From the NCBI RefSeq assembly GCF_000759445.1, contig NZ_JRMB01000002.1, positions 1,798,001-1,862,000 of the forward strand: DNA of 64,000 nucleotides, in the 5' to 3' direction. A program made the translations under genes and the position numbers. This stretch comes from Pseudomonas lutea. GTDB lineage: Bacteria > Pseudomonadota > Gammaproteobacteria > Pseudomonadales > Pseudomonadaceae. Below the pieces are notes generated by a model that searched no databases, was not told the origin of the DNA, and worked only from the letters and a program-made list of their open reading frames with translations. This document shows, in pieces, positions 1-13,341 of the stretch; positions within the stretch are counted from its first letter, which is position 1; every line of letters begins with the position of its first letter.

Positions 1-2
1 TT

Positions 3-569
3 GTCACCTACCCCGTCAACCGCTTGCAATCGATGTTGCAAAAGAGCGAGGTCGACATCAACTTCGCAGACGCGCTGATCTGGAACAATGCCGCAGAACG
101 GCGCCGCTTCGTTTTCTCGAAACCTTATTCCACCGTCAAAGAGCACTTGTACTTTCTGGCTGATCACCCCGCTCGCGGTCAATCCATTGGGCAAATGGAT
201 CACCTCACCATCGGCATGGTACGAGGCTATAACTATTGGGCACTTGACCCGGCTATCGACAAACGTCGCATGAGCCGACTGGAAACCTCCCAGGACGAGG
301 CGCTGATCAAACTGCTGCAGAGCGGACGCGTGGACGCCATCGCCATGGTCGACGACATCTTCGATGAGTTGATTTCAAGCGAAAAGCTTGATCCCTCGCT
401 GTTCACACGAGGCGCGCGACTCAGCGAAGCGATGCTGGTGTTCAAGCTTCAACCACAACATGCCTCGTGGCTACCGCAGATAAACAGCGCAATCGACAGC
501 ATGCAAAAGACCGGTGAGTTGGAGCAGATCCGGCGTAGATACTTGCCAGGCACACAGGATGCGCCTTGA
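3..569 (+). CDS. Periplasmic substrate-binding protein, family 3 (5'-truncated)
   Basis: The reading frame is open from the first complete codon at position 3 to a TGA at 567-569, so the true start lies before the window. The visible part (about 188 residues) looks like the C-terminal lobe of an SBP_bac_3-type solute-binding protein: segments such as FSKPYSTVKEHLYFL, followed by a region on a binding event (TIGMVRGYNYW), a LLQSGRVDAIAMVDD segment typical of the hinge/second lobe, and a final helix with GELEQIRRRYLPG, the usual ending (G-x-L-x-x-I-x-x-R-Y) of these proteins. Such proteins feed ABC amino-acid importers or act as sensors. The ligand cannot be told and no transporter partner is visible here. 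Confidence 0.75.
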   Translation, partial: VTYPVNRLQSMLQKSEVDINFADALIWNNAAERRRFVFSKPYSTVKEHLYFLADHPARGQSIGQMDHLTIGMVRGYNYWALDPAIDKRRMSRLETSQDEALIKLLQSGRVDAIAMVDDIFDELISSEKLDPSLFTRGARLSEAMLVFKLQPQHASWLPQINSAIDSMQKTGELEQIRRRYLPGTQDAP

Positions 570-605
570 GCGTGTCAACCCAGGCGCAAATAGGATGCGA
601 TCGGT

Positions 606-937
606 TTATCCACAGATTGCGGGGCTGCGTGGAGGTCTTCGTCGGATGCCACTGCACATCAGAGCTGTGGGTAAGTCGACCAGATTCGGTCTATCTGTTG
701 ATGTTGATGTTGATGTTGATGTTGATGTTGAGATCACGATGGAGACGAAGCAGTCAAAAGCGCCGACTACTGTGGATAACTGGATAACTGTGAAGGAAGC
801 CAAGCCGAATTGGCTTCCCCGCATTAGCGATCTTATCCACAGCTGTATCCGCGCTTCTTTTTGGATCAGCAAATGACGAATGGCTTGAAGCGTTTAGTCG
901 CTGCAACTATAAGGCGGCGTACCGTCTCTGTGGATAA
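606..937. other. Gene-free stretch with four perfect DnaA boxes downstream of glmS
   Basis: The 369-base gap 570-938 holds no credible gene. It contains four perfect copies of the DnaA 9-mer TTATCCACA or its complement: 606-614 (+), 771-779 (-), 833-841 (+) and 929-937 (-). A hexanucleotide tandem repeat lies between the first two. The third is close to a GATC (830-833). Four perfect 9-mers in about 330 bases is far beyond chance and similar in density to oriC at 21.4-21.65 kb. It could be a DnaA-titrating site. Its function is inferred only from the motifs. Confidence 0.6.
696..731. repeat. Six-copy hexanucleotide tandem repeat (TGTTGA)6
   Basis: TGTTGA is repeated six times without error from 696 to 731 and ends at a GATC. 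It lies in the intergenic stretch between the truncated binding-protein gene and glmS, 82 bases after one DnaA box and 39 bases before the next. A perfect microsatellite of this length is prone to slipped-strand length change, but it is not in a gene. Confidence 0.9.
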
Positions 938-975
938 CTTATTCAACAGTGACTGATTTTGCCAAGTTGCGCGGC
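908..975 (-). other. Predicted attTn7 region at the 3' end of glmS
   Basis: In bacteria with a conserved glmS, TnsD of Tn7 binds the last coding bases of glmS and directs insertion about 25 bases past the stop codon. Here the glmS stop is at 939-941 on the minus strand, so the insertion point would be near 914. No Tn7 ends or target duplications are seen, so the site appears empty. A perfect DnaA box (929-937) lies inside this interval. The call rests on knowledge of the site and not on a seen insertion. Confidence 0.55.
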
Positions 976-2774
976 TGGTCCACATCCGTGCCCTTCAGCA
1001 CTGCTACGTAGTAGGAGAGCAACTGCAGGGGGATGGTGTACAAAATCGGCGTCAGAGCGTCGATGATGTGCGGCATGGAAACAACATGGGTACCTTCCCC
1101 GTTTACCAGCCCGGCTTTTTCATCAGCAAATACGATCAGCTCTCCGCCGCGTGCGCGCACTTCCTGCAGGTTGGACTTGAGCTTCTCCAGCAGCTCGTTG
1201 TTCGGCGCGACGGTGACGACAGGCATGTCACTGTCCACCAACGCCAACGGGCCGTGTTTCAGCTCGCCTGCCGGATAGGCTTCGGCATGGATATAGGAAA
1301 TCTCTTTAAGCTTGAGCGCCCCTTCCATGGCCACCGGGAATTGCGCGCCACGGCCCAGAAACAGGGTGTGGTTCTTCTCGGCGAACAGCTCGGCAATTTT
1401 CTCGACCGTGCTGTCCATGGCCAACGCCTCGCCCAGGCGGGTCGGCAGACGGCGCAGCTCTTCCACCAACTGCGCTTCCACGCCGGCTTCCAGCGTCCCT
1501 TTGACCTGACCGAGCGAGAGCGTCAACAACATGAGTCCCACCAGCTGGGTGGTAAACGCTTTGGTGGAGGCGACGCCGATTTCCGGGCCGGCCTGAGTAA
1601 GCAGGGTCAAATCGGATTCCCGTACGAGGGAGCTGATGCCCACGTTGCAGATGGCCAGGCTGGCGAGAAAGCCCAAGTCCTTGGCATTGCGCAGGGCGGC
1701 AAGGGTGTCGGCAGTCTCGCCTGACTGTGAGATGGAAACGAATAGCGTGTCCGGCTGCACGACGACCTTGCGGTAACGAAATTCGCTGGCGACTTCAACC
1801 TGGCAAGGGATGCCGGCCAGGCCTTCGAGCCAGTAACGGGCAACCATGCCGGCGTGATAACTGGTCCCGCAAGCGACGATCTGCACGTTCCGTACCTTGG
1901 CGAACAGCTCCGCGGCTTGCGGCCCGAACGCTTGAACCAGCACCTGCTGCTGTCCGAGACGTCCCTCCAGCGTGCGCTGAACTACCTTTGGCTGCTCGTG
2001 AATTTCCTTGAGCATGAAGTGACGGTACTCGCCTTTATCCGCTGCTTCGGCACCTTCATGGTATTGAACGGTTTCACGCTCGACGGGCAGGCCGGACGCG
2101 TCCCATATCTGCACGCTGTCGCGACGGATCTCGGCAATATCGCCCTCTTCGAGGTACATGAAGCGATCGGTCACTTGGCGCAATGCCAACTGGTCGGACG
2201 CCAGAAAGTTTTCCCCCAGGCCCAGACCTATGACGAGCGGGCTACCACTGCGCGCGGCAATCAAACGGTCCGGTTGTTTGGCGCTGATAACGGCCAGGCC
2301 ATAGGCGCCGTGCAGCTCCTTGACCGTGGCCTTCAAGGCAGCGGCGAGGTCAGGGATCTCTTGCAGCTTGTGGTGCAGCAAGTGGACGATCACCTCGGTA
2401 TCGGTATCGGAGGTGAATACGTAACCCAACGCTTTTAGTCGGGCGCGAAGCGGCTCATGATTTTCAATGATGCCGTTGTGCACCACTGCCAGTTGGTCAT
2501 TGGAAAAGTGCGGGTGAGCGTTGCGTTCAAGTGGCGCGCCGTGCGTTGCCCATCGAGTGTGAGCAATGCCCAGACGCCCTGTAACGGGTTCGCCCGCAAG
2601 CGCCTGTTCCAGTTCGTTGACCTTACCAACACGACGCCGCCGCTCGAGCACGCCATCATTGTTGAATAACGCTACGCCAGCGCTGTCATAGCCCCGGTAT
2701 TCAAGGCGCTTGAGGCCTTCAAGCAAGATGGGCGTCACATTACGTTCAGCAACAGCGCCGACAATTCCACACAT
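939..2774 (-). CDS. glmS: Glutamine--fructose-6-phosphate aminotransferase (isomerizing)
   Basis: This cytoplasmic enzyme makes glucosamine-6-phosphate from fructose-6-phosphate and glutamine, the entry step to UDP-GlcNAc for peptidoglycan and LPS. The 611-residue protein has the usual length. It starts MCGIVGAV, with Cys2 as the N-terminal glutaminase nucleophile; the class II amidotransferase domain covers about residues 2-220. Two sugar-isomerase (SIS) domains follow, with CGTSYHAG and [12 protein letters not shown], and it ends in the conserved LAKSVTVE. An AGGAG site lies 6 bases before the ATG and overlaps the stop codon of glmR, 9 bases upstream, so the two genes are very likely co-transcribed and translationally coupled. 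Confidence 0.98.
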   Translation of the reverse strand: MCGIVGAVAERNVTPILLEGLKRLEYRGYDSAGVALFNNDGVLERRRRVGKVNELEQALAGEPVTGRLGIAHTRWATHGAPLERNAHPHFSNDQLAVVHNGIIENHEPLRARLKALGYVFTSDTDTEVIVHLLHHKLQEIPDLAAALKATVKELHGAYGLAVISAKQPDRLIAARSGSPLVIGLGLGENFLASDQLALRQVTDRFMYLEEGDIAEIRRDSVQIWDASGLPVERETVQYHEGAEAADKGEYRHFMLKEIHEQPKVVQRTLEGRLGQQQVLVQAFGPQAAELFAKVRNVQIVACGTSYHAGMVARYWLEGLAGIPCQVEVASEFRYRKVVVQPDTLFVSISQSGETADTLAALRNAKDLGFLASLAICNVGISSLVRESDLTLLTQAGPEIGVASTKAFTTQLVGLMLLTLSLGQVKGTLEAGVEAQLVEELRRLPTRLGEALAMDSTVEKIAELFAEKNHTLFLGRGAQFPVAMEGALKLKEISYIHAEAYPAGELKHGPLALVDSDMPVVTVAPNNELLEKLKSNLQEVRARGGELIVFADEKAGLVNGEGTHVVSMPHIIDALTPILYTIPLQLLSYYVAVLKGTDVDQPRNLAKSVTVE

Positions 2775-2783
2775 GGTCTTCTC

Positions 2784-3551
2784 CTAGGAAACAGCAGCGC
2801 AAATCAAGGTTACGCCACGGGCCTGAATTTGCTCGCGCGCCTCTTGAGGCAGGCGGTCATCGGTAATAAGGGTATGAAAGCTGCTCCAGGGCAGCTCCAG
2901 ATTAGGAATCTTTCGACCGACTTTGTCGGACTCAACCATCACGATCACTTCGCGCGCGACTTCAGCCATGACCCGGCTGAGGCCCAGCAACTCGTTGAAC
3001 GTGGTGGTACCTCGCGTCAGGTCAATCCCGTCCGCGCCGATGAACAGCTGATCGAAATCGTAGGATCGCAGCACCTGTTCGGCGACCTGGCCCTGGAAAG
3101 ACTCGGAATGCGGGTCCCACGTCCCGCCGGTCATGAGCAATACAGGCTCGTGCTCCAGCTCGCCCAGCGCATTGGCGACGTGCAGGGAATTGGTCATCAC
3201 GACGAGACCCGGCTGCAAACCCAACTCCGGAATCATCGCAGCGGTCGTACTGCCACTGTCGATGATGATCCGTGCGTGTTCCCGGATGCGGGCAACAGCA
3301 GCTCGAGCAATGGCTTGTTTGAACCTGGAAACAGGCTGGCCTGGTTCGCCAATCAGTTCCTGGGGCATGGGGATGGCGCCGCCGTAACGACGAAGCAGCA
3401 ACCCATTGCTTTCGAGCGCAGCCAGATCCTTACGGACCGTCACCTCGGAAGTCTCAAAGCGCTTGGCCAACTCGTCCACGCTCACTTCACCCTTCTCATT
3501 GAGCAGGGCAAGAATGTTGTGGCGGCGTTGAGGCGTATTACGTTTCGACAT
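2784..3551 (-). CDS. glmR: DeoR-family transcriptional regulator upstream of glmS
   Basis: This is a cytoplasmic regulator of about 255 residues. The N-terminal DeoR winged helix-turn-helix spans roughly residues 5-60 (VDELAKRFETSEVTVRKDL), and the C-terminal DeoR sensor domain, which binds phosphorylated sugars, carries IDSGSTTAAMIPEL and MTGGTWDPHSESFQG. I chose the ATG at 3551 (MSKRNTPQRR) because the frame further upstream opens only with a TTG at 3590 and lacks conserved residues. It lies directly before glmS in the same direction, so it probably senses an amino-sugar phosphate and controls glmS; the P. aeruginosa counterpart at this position is called GlmR. The ligand is inferred. Confidence 0.85.
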   Translation of the reverse strand: MSKRNTPQRRHNILALLNEKGEVSVDELAKRFETSEVTVRKDLAALESNGLLLRRYGGAIPMPQELIGEPGQPVSRFKQAIARAAVARIREHARIIIDSGSTTAAMIPELGLQPGLVVMTNSLHVANALGELEHEPVLLMTGGTWDPHSESFQGQVAEQVLRSYDFDQLFIGADGIDLTRGTTTFNELLGLSRVMAEVAREVIVMVESDKVGRKIPNLELPWSSFHTLITDDRLPQEAREQIQARGVTLICAAVS

Positions 3552-3714
3552 GGCAGTCTTAACTTTCGGTTCGTAAGTTAGCGAAAGCAATGAAAGCCTA
3601 TCGAAAGATCTACGTCAAGGGGGGCAGGCGCAATTTCATGGAAGGCCTGAAAAATCGGCGACGCAGTTCAAAGCCCGCTGTCATTGGCACGGCAGCAGGC
3701 TCCTGTGGATAACT

Positions 3715-5082
3715 TCAGTCTTTTTTGATTTTGACAGGCCGCTTCCAGCCTTCGATATTGCGCTGGCGCGCGCGTGCAACTGCAAGCTGCTCAGCGGGCA
3801 CGTCTTGATTGATGGTGGAACCCGCGGCAGTACTGGCGCCCGTCGCGATAGTCACAGGCGCAACCAGCGAGTTGTTCGAGCCTATGAACACGTCTTCACC
3901 CATCACGGTCTGGTGCTTGTTTGCACCGTCGTAGTTGCACGTGATGGTGCCGGCACCAATATTGGTCCGCGCGCCTATAACAGCATCGCCCAGGTACGTC
4001 AGATGGCCGGCCTTTGCGCCCTCCCCTAGATGAGCGTTCTTCAGCTCAACGAAGTTACCCACATGGGCTCGGGCATCCAGCACGCTGCCTGGACGCAAGC
4101 GAGCGAACGGACCTACGTCCGCGCCTTCGCCGATGACCGCACCATCAATATGACTGTTTGCCGTAATAACCGCTCCCCTGCGCAGGGTGCTGTCCTTGAT
4201 CACACAATTTGGCCCGATCGAGACGTCGTCTTCGATGATGACCCGCCCTTCAAGGATGACATTGACGTCGATCACCACATCTTGACCCACCGTGACGTCT
4301 CCTCGAACGTCGAAGCGCGCCGGATCGCGCAATGTGACGCCCAATGCCATGAGTCTCCGCGCCTCGCCCTGCTGGTAATGGCGTTCGAGCTCTGCCAGCT
4401 GCTTACGGTCATTGGCGCCCTGCACTTCCATGGCATCTTCAGGCTGGGCAGTTGCGACCACTAAACCATCGCCGACGGCCATGGCAATGACGTCAGTCAG
4501 GTAATACTCGCCCTGCGCATTGCTGTTGGAAAGTCGACCCAGCCAGTCGGCCAAGCGTCTGCCGGGCACTGCCAAAATGCCGGTGTTCCCCTCTTTGATA
4601 GCCTTCTGCGTTTCAGTCGCATCTTTGTGCTCGACGATGGCGCACACCCGCTGCTGATTATCCCGAACGATGCGGCCATAGCCGGTAGGGTTATCCAGCG
4701 TAACGGTCAGCAGGCCCAACTGCTGATCGTTTACAAGCGTAAGCAGCCGGTTCAGTGTCTCGACTTTGATGAGCGGGACATCGCCGTAAAGAATCAATAC
4801 GGTTTCAGCGTTCAGCACCGGCAAGGCCTGGGCGACCGCGTGGCCTGTTCCCAGCTGTTTATCCTGTACGACGAAGTTCAGGTCGTTGCTAGCCAGTTGC
4901 TTTCGTACCTGCTCTCCACCATGCCCGATAACCACATGAATGCTGTCAGGGGAAAGCTGGCGCGCGCTGTGGATAACATGGCCAAGCATCGAATTGCCCG
5001 CCACAGGGTGTAAGACCTTGGGGAGAGCCGAACGCATACGGGTGCCCTGACCCGCGGCAAGAATGACGACATCGAGAGACAT
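3715..5082 (-). CDS. glmU: Bifunctional UDP-GlcNAc pyrophosphorylase / glucosamine-1-phosphate acetyltransferase
   Basis: GlmU acetylates glucosamine-1-phosphate and then uridylylates it to UDP-GlcNAc, the last steps of the pathway begun by GlmS. The 455 residues match the family length. The N-terminal nucleotidyltransferase half starts with [20 protein letters not shown] (Mg and UTP loop), with the YGDVPL segment near residue 103. The C-terminal half (from about 250) is a left-handed beta-helix of hexapeptide repeats ([42 protein letters not shown]). It follows the atp operon in the same direction but is separated from it by a terminator, so it needs its own promoter. Confidence 0.98.
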   Translation of the reverse strand: MSLDVVILAAGQGTRMRSALPKVLHPVAGNSMLGHVIHSARQLSPDSIHVVIGHGGEQVRKQLASNDLNFVVQDKQLGTGHAVAQALPVLNAETVLILYGDVPLIKVETLNRLLTLVNDQQLGLLTVTLDNPTGYGRIVRDNQQRVCAIVEHKDATETQKAIKEGNTGILAVPGRRLADWLGRLSNSNAQGEYYLTDVIAMAVGDGLVVATAQPEDAMEVQGANDRKQLAELERHYQQGEARRLMALGVTLRDPARFDVRGDVTVGQDVVIDVNVILEGRVIIEDDVSIGPNCVIKDSTLRRGAVITANSHIDGAVIGEGADVGPFARLRPGSVLDARAHVGNFVELKNAHLGEGAKAGHLTYLGDAVIGARTNIGAGTITCNYDGANKHQTVMGEDVFIGSNNSLVAPVTIATGASTAAGSTINQDVPAEQLAVARARQRNIEGWKRPVKIKKD

Positions 5083-5141
5083 GAAAGGATTCCAGACGAA
5101 CTAGGCGCATTTACCGGCTGAGACTCTGAGCCGAAAAAAGA

Positions 5142-5167
5142 AAAAGGGTAGCCGAGGCTACCCTTTT
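5142..5167 (-). terminator. Rho-independent terminator of the atp operon
   Basis: A 12-base inverted repeat (5142-5153 and 5156-5167) gives AAAAGGGTAGCC paired with GGCTACCCTTTT. Read on the minus strand it is followed by a T-rich run (TTTTTCTTTTTTC). It lies 28 bases past the atpC stop and before glmU, so it ends the ATP synthase transcript. Confidence 0.9.
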
Positions 5168-5195
5168 ACTCAATCGCGCATGAAAATCTGCCGGC

Positions 5196-5621
5196 TTAAC
5201 CGCCAAACTTTTTGCGAATTTGCTGAACGGTGCGCAGCTGGGCTGCGGCCTCCGCCAGACGTGCAGCAGCAGATCCGTAATCGAAATCCGCGCCTTTTTC
5301 ATTCAGAGCGCGCTCGGCTGCCTTGACGGCTTCCTGAGCTGAGGCTTCATCCAGGTCGGCTGCGCGTTGCACTGTATCGGCAAGCACTTTGACCATGTTC
5401 GGTTGAACCTCAAGGAAGCCACCGGAGATGTAAAACACCTCGGCTTCGCCACCCTGCTTGATCAGACGGATCGGACCCGGCTTCAGATCGGTGATCAACG
5501 GTGCGTGGCCTGGAGCGATACCGATATCACCCAGGTTACCGTGTGCAATCACCATCTCGACCAGACCGGAGAAAATCTCTCCTTCCGCGCTGACGATATC
5601 GCAATGGACTGTCATAGCCAT
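5196..5621 (-). CDS. atpC: F1Fo ATP synthase subunit epsilon
   Basis: Epsilon is part of the central stalk of F1; it couples rotation to Fo and inhibits ATP hydrolysis. The 141-residue protein has the N-terminal beta-sandwich ([29 protein letters not shown]) and a C-terminal helical hairpin ([18 protein letters not shown]). I chose ATG 5621 (MAMTVHC) and not the ATG two codons upstream, because the GAGG Shine-Dalgarno lies 7 bases before 5621 but only one base before the other, and homologues begin MAMT. It is the last gene of the operon, just before the terminator. Confidence 0.96.
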   Translation of the reverse strand: MAMTVHCDIVSAEGEIFSGLVEMVIAHGNLGDIGIAPGHAPLITDLKPGPIRLIKQGGEAEVFYISGGFLEVQPNMVKVLADTVQRAADLDEASAQEAVKAAERALNEKGADFDYGSAAARLAEAAAQLRTVQQIRKKFGG

Positions 5622-5665
5622 TTGCATGCCTCAACCTGATTAGCGCCCGTTACCGGGCGCCTGGG

Positions 5666-7931
<2,266 letters not shown>

Positions 7932-7981
7932 GTAACACCTATCAGGTTAGCAAGCGGGAGCCTCGCGGCTCCCGCTGCGGC

Positions 7982-9526
7982 TTACCAGGTTTGGGTGGCC
8001 TTGAACTTCTCGATACCGGCTTTCAGGCCAGAGTCGATTTCGTCATTGAAGTCACCCTTCACGTTGATCTTCGCCATCAAATCGGCGTGATCTCGGTTGA
8101 AGTAAGCAATCAGCGCTTGTTCAAAGCTGCCAACCTTGGCGATTTCGACGTCAGTCAGGAACCCACGCTCAGCGGCATACAGCGACAGCGACATGTCAGC
8201 AATCGACATTGGCGCATATTGCTTCTGCTTCATCAGCTCGGTGACACGCTGACCATGCTCAAGTTGCTTGCGAGTTGCCTCGTCCAGGTCAGATGCGAAC
8301 TGGGCAAATGCTGCCAGTTCACGGTACTGAGCCAGCGCGGTACGAATACCACCGGACAGCTTCTTGATGATCTTGGTCTGAGCGGCACCACCCACACGGG
8401 ATACCGACACACCGGCGTTCACTGCCGGGCGAATGCCGGAGTTGAACATGGCTGATTCCAGGAAGATCTGACCGTCAGTGATGGAGATCACGTTGGTCGG
8501 AACGAACGCAGAAACGTCGCCAGCCTGTGTTTCGATGAGCGGCAGTGCGGTCAGCGAACCGGTCTTGCCAGTCACTGCGCCGTTGGTGAACTTCTCGACC
8601 CATTCTTCCGAAACGCGGGAGGCGCGCTCCAACAGACGGGAGTGGAGATAGAACACGTCGCCTGGGTACGCTTCACGTCCTGGTGGACGGCGCAGCAGCA
8701 GGGAAATCTGACGGTAGGCCACGGCTTGCTTGGACAGATCATCGTAAACGATCAATGCGTCTTCGCCGCGGTCGCGGAAGTACTCGCCCATTGTGCAGCC
8801 GGAGTACGGTGCCAGGAACTGCAGCGCTGGAGACTCGGAAGCACTGGCGGCTACGACGATCGTATTGGCCAGAGCACCGTGTTCTTCCAGTTTGCGTACA
8901 ACGTTGGCGATGGTCGATTGTTTCTGACCGATTGCCACGTACACGCAAAAAATGCCGCTGTTCTTCTGATTGATGATCGCGTCGATGGCCAGAGCGGTTT
9001 TACCGATCTGACGGTCGCCGATGATCAGCTCACGCTGGCCACGGCCGACAGGAATCATGGCATCAACTGCCTTGTAGCCAGTCTGCAAAGGCTGGTCTAC
9101 CGACTTACGCCAGATCACGCCTGGAGCAACTTTCTCGACCGCGTCGGTCTCGGTGTTGTTCAGCGGACCTTTGCCGTCGACAGGGTTACCCAAAGCGTCG
9201 ACTACGCGACCCAGCAATTCCTTACCAACAGGAACTTCCAGGATGCGGCCGGTGCACTTGGCACTCATGCCTTCAGCCAGAGAGGTGTAAGCGCCCAGTA
9301 CGACAGCACCCACGGAGTCTTGCTCCAGGTTCAGTGCCATACCGTAAACGCCGCCCGGGAACTCGATCATTTCGCCGTACATCGCGTCGGCGAGACCGTG
9401 AATCCGCACGATACCGTCAGACACGCTGACGACAGTGCCTTCGTTTCGGGCTTGGGAGGCCACATCGAGTTTCTCGATACGGCCCTTGATGATTTCACTT
9501 ATTTCGGAAGGATTGAGTTGCTGCAT
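7982..9526 (-). CDS. atpA: F1Fo ATP synthase subunit alpha
   Basis: Alpha forms the non-catalytic nucleotide sites and the alpha3beta3 ring. The protein is 514 residues, normal for the family. It shows the N-terminal delta-binding segment ([17 protein letters not shown]), the Walker A loop GDRQIGKT at residues 170-177, [20 protein letters not shown], and [20 protein letters not shown] with the alpha/beta signature [17 protein letters not shown]. It is preceded by atpH with a gap of about 20 bases. Confidence 0.98.
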   Translation of the reverse strand: MQQLNPSEISEIIKGRIEKLDVASQARNEGTVVSVSDGIVRIHGLADAMYGEMIEFPGGVYGMALNLEQDSVGAVVLGAYTSLAEGMSAKCTGRILEVPVGKELLGRVVDALGNPVDGKGPLNNTETDAVEKVAPGVIWRKSVDQPLQTGYKAVDAMIPVGRGQRELIIGDRQIGKTALAIDAIINQKNSGIFCVYVAIGQKQSTIANVVRKLEEHGALANTIVVAASASESPALQFLAPYSGCTMGEYFRDRGEDALIVYDDLSKQAVAYRQISLLLRRPPGREAYPGDVFYLHSRLLERASRVSEEWVEKFTNGAVTGKTGSLTALPLIETQAGDVSAFVPTNVISITDGQIFLESAMFNSGIRPAVNAGVSVSRVGGAAQTKIIKKLSGGIRTALAQYRELAAFAQFASDLDEATRKQLEHGQRVTELMKQKQYAPMSIADMSLSLYAAERGFLTDVEIAKVGSFEQALIAYFNRDHADLMAKINVKGDFNDEIDSGLKAGIEKFKATQTW

Positions 9527-9547
9527 TGCTCTGCTGCCCCTTCAAAC

Positions 9548-10084
9548 TCAAGATTTCAATGCTTCGGCTAGTTGCGCGAGTTTGCCGCGAACTGAGCCAT
9601 CGATAACCAGGTCGCCGGCGCGGATGATGACACCACCTATCAGGGCGGCATCCTCCGCAGCGTGCAGGCGCACTTCCCGGCCGAGCCGTGCACTGAGAAC
9701 CTTGGCGAGTTTGTCTTGCTGTTCTTGGTTCAATGCAAAAGCACTGGTCACATCCACGTCTACCGATTTTTCCTGCTCGGCCTTGTACAGCTCGAACAGT
9801 TCGGAGATCTCCGGCAAAAGCTGAAGACGGTCGTTTTCGGCAACGACGTGAATGAAATTCTGTGCCTTGGCATCGAACTTGTCGCCGCACACTTCAATAA
9901 AAGTGGCGGCCTTGTCTGCGCTCGTCAGTCGCGGGGCCTTGAGCATGCGCTGCATCGTGTCGTCTTGCGACACTGCAGCAGCCAGGCCGAGCATGGCTGA
10001 CCAATTGGCCAGTTGCTGGTGCGCCTGTGCATGCTCGAAGGCTGCCTTAGCGTAAGGTCGGGCCAACGTGGTCAGTTCTGCCAT
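9548..10084 (-). CDS. atpH: F1Fo ATP synthase subunit delta
   Basis: Delta joins the peripheral b-stalk to the top of the F1 alpha ring. The 178-residue protein begins [20 protein letters not shown], the typical start of OSCP/delta proteins with the RPYA motif, and ends in the conserved C-terminal region ([20 protein letters not shown]). It lies 12 bases after atpF and before atpA. Confidence 0.97.
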   Translation of the reverse strand: MAELTTLARPYAKAAFEHAQAHQQLANWSAMLGLAAAVSQDDTMQRMLKAPRLTSADKAATFIEVCGDKFDAKAQNFIHVVAENDRLQLLPEISELFELYKAEQEKSVDVDVTSAFALNQEQQDKLAKVLSARLGREVRLHAAEDAALIGGVIIRAGDLVIDGSVRGKLAQLAEALKS

Positions 10085-10096
10085 GATCGCCCTCGC

Positions 10097-10567
10097 TTAA
10101 ATTTCAGCAGCCAGTTTGTTAACCAGCTCCGCGTGCGCGTTTCGATCGATTGTGGCACCCAGGATCTTCTCTGCGCCGTTGACTGCCAGGCTACCCAACT
10201 GGGCGCGCAGCGCGTCTTTGACGCCGTTCAGTTCCTGTTCGATCTCGGCCTGAGCCTGAGCCTTGATGCGGTCAGCTTCGACGCGAGCCTGTTCCCGGGC
10301 TTCGTCGACAATCTGGGTACCGCGTTTCTTGGCTTGCTCAATGATCTCAGCTGCCTGAGCCTTAGCTTCGCGCAGTTGCTGACCCACTTTATCTTGGGCC
10401 AGCTCCAGGTCGCGAGCTGCTCGTGTAGCAGCGTCCAGTCCATCCGCAATCTTCTTCTGACGTTCGTGCAAAGCCGCGATGACCGGAGGCCACACGAACT
10501 TCATGCAGAACAGCACAAAAATGAAGAACGCAACGGACTGGCCAATCAGGGTTGCATTAATGTTCAC
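10097..10567 (-). CDS. atpF: F1Fo ATP synthase subunit b
   Basis: Subunit b is the peripheral stalk: an N-terminal membrane anchor (about residues 5-27, [20 protein letters not shown], followed by PPV) and a long charged helix that dimerises and reaches F1. At 156 residues it has the standard length. The rest is rich in Ala, Glu, Lys and Arg with heptad character ([20 protein letters not shown]), as expected for the parallel coiled coil. It lies between atpE and atpH. Confidence 0.97.
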   Translation of the reverse strand: MNINATLIGQSVAFFIFVLFCMKFVWPPVIAALHERQKKIADGLDAATRAARDLELAQDKVGQQLREAKAQAAEIIEQAKKRGTQIVDEAREQARVEADRIKAQAQAEIEQELNGVKDALRAQLGSLAVNGAEKILGATIDRNAHAELVNKLAAEI

Positions 10568-10624
10568 GCCAACACCTCGCTCGTTCGTTGTCCATCACAC
10601 CAATCAACTCGACAATTCGAGTGA

Positions 10625-10897
<273 letters not shown>

Positions 10898-11001
10898 TTA
10901 CGTCGTATTGGTTAGGTTTTCTTAGATTAAAGCGGTAAAACAAAATCGTTTCTTACATCAGGCCCTCGCGGGCACCCCCCCACCGGAGCGAGGGGATCAT
11001 C

Positions 11002-11019
11002 AGACTCGCCAGGCGAGTC

Positions 11020-11020
<1 letters not shown>
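11002..11020 (-). promoter_or_regulatory. Hairpin in the atpB-atpE intercistronic region
   Basis: A nearly perfect palindrome, AGACTCGCC (11002-11010) facing GGCGAGTCT (11012-11020), runs right up to the atpB stop codon. It has no T-run on the minus strand, so it is unlikely to be a full terminator. The rest of the 137-base gap up to atpE is G/C-rich and then A/T-rich. It may stabilise or segment the message so that atpE is expressed more strongly than atpB. Confidence 0.5.
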
Positions 11021-12316
<1,296 letters not shown>

Positions 12317-12387
12317 ATGGGCTCCTCTTATGCCGGCCGCTAAAATCAACAACTTGGCATAAATTGTGCCGACAAAATGCGCGCAGA

Positions 12388-12416
12388 GTATAGGGGCGGT
12401 TCAGCCCCTATTCAAC
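12388..12416 (-). promoter_or_regulatory. Sigma-70 promoter of the atp operon, with a palindromic spacer
   Basis: On the minus strand TTGAAT (12411-12416) and TATACT (12388-12393) are separated by exactly 17 bases. It lies about 70 bases before the atpI start. The spacer is itself an inverted repeat, TAGGGGC (12392-12398) against GCCCCTA (12405-12411), and lies 44 bases past the parB stop. The hairpin may weaken read-through from parB or bind a regulator. Confidence 0.75.
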
Positions 12417-12459
12417 TGCCGGGTAGTGATTTCCGACTACACGCTACGCATCATTTGTA

Positions 12460-13332
12460 TCAGCGAATGTGAGCGAGCACACCTTGAAGCTCGTCCAGTG
12501 AATTGTAACGGATAACCAATTGGCCTTTACCCTTCTGTCCATGGCGGATTTGCACCGCAGAGCCCAGCCGCTCGGCCAGTCGCTGCTCCAGGCGGGTGAT
12601 ATCGGGATCGGCCTTTACAGGCTCCGCAGCCTCCTGTTTGCCGCTCAACCACTGGCGAACCAGTGCCTCAGTCTGGCGCACGGTCAAGCCGCGTGCGACA
12701 ACATGTCGCGCCCCCTCAACCTGTTGATCTTCAGGCAATCCGAGCAGCGCACGTGCGTGCCCCATCTCCAGATCCCCATGGGAGAGCATGGTCTTGATTG
12801 CTTCCGGCAATGCGATCAGACGCAACAGATTGGCCACGCTGACTCGCGATTTTCCCACCGCTTCGGCCACTTGCTGTTGGGTCAGCTGAAATTCCTGCTG
12901 CAGACGCTGCAGGGCAATCGCTTCCTCGATCGGATTCAAGTCTTCGCGCTGAATGTTCTCAATAAGCGCCATTGCAATGGCGGCTTCATCCGGAACATCC
13001 CGCACCATGGCGGGAATGGTTTCGATACCGGCTTGCTGGCTGGCGCGCCAGCGGCGTTCACCGGCAATAATCTCAAAGCGGTTATCCGCTATCGGACGGA
13101 CCACGATCGGCTGCATGACACCTTGCGCCTTGATCGAATTCGCGAGTTCCTCCAGCGCTTGCGGATCCATGTCCCGACGAGGCTGATATTTGCCTCGCTG
13201 AATAAGGTCCAGCGGGATGTGTTGCAACTCGCGCTGATCGGCCTTCACGGCCTGATCTTCCAACGCGCTTACGGTTGGGCTGCTCAGCAGTGCGTCCAGC
13301 CCACGTCCGAGTCCACGTTTCTTGACGGCCAT
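12460..13332 (-). CDS. parB: Chromosome partition protein ParB
   Basis: ParB binds parS sites near oriC, spreads along DNA as a CTP-dependent clamp and works with ParA to segregate origins. The 290 residues begin MAVKKRGLGRGLDALLS, the conserved ParA-interacting N terminus. The CTP-binding ParB/Srx domain (about 40-130) contains GERRWRAS, the helix-turn-helix follows (LTQQQVAEAVGKSRVSVANL), and a C-terminal dimer domain closes it. parA ends 9 bases upstream. Two parS sites lie at 24830 and 25460. Confidence 0.97.
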   Translation of the reverse strand: MAVKKRGLGRGLDALLSSPTVSALEDQAVKADQRELQHIPLDLIQRGKYQPRRDMDPQALEELANSIKAQGVMQPIVVRPIADNRFEIIAGERRWRASQQAGIETIPAMVRDVPDEAAIAMALIENIQREDLNPIEEAIALQRLQQEFQLTQQQVAEAVGKSRVSVANLLRLIALPEAIKTMLSHGDLEMGHARALLGLPEDQQVEGARHVVARGLTVRQTEALVRQWLSGKQEAAEPVKADPDITRLEQRLAERLGSAVQIRHGQKGKGQLVIRYNSLDELQGVLAHIR

Positions 13333-13341
13333 GGAATTTCC

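Noticed and set aside
696..731. Tandem repeat considered as a small CRISPR-like array
   Set aside because: Units are six bases with no spacers, so it is a microsatellite.
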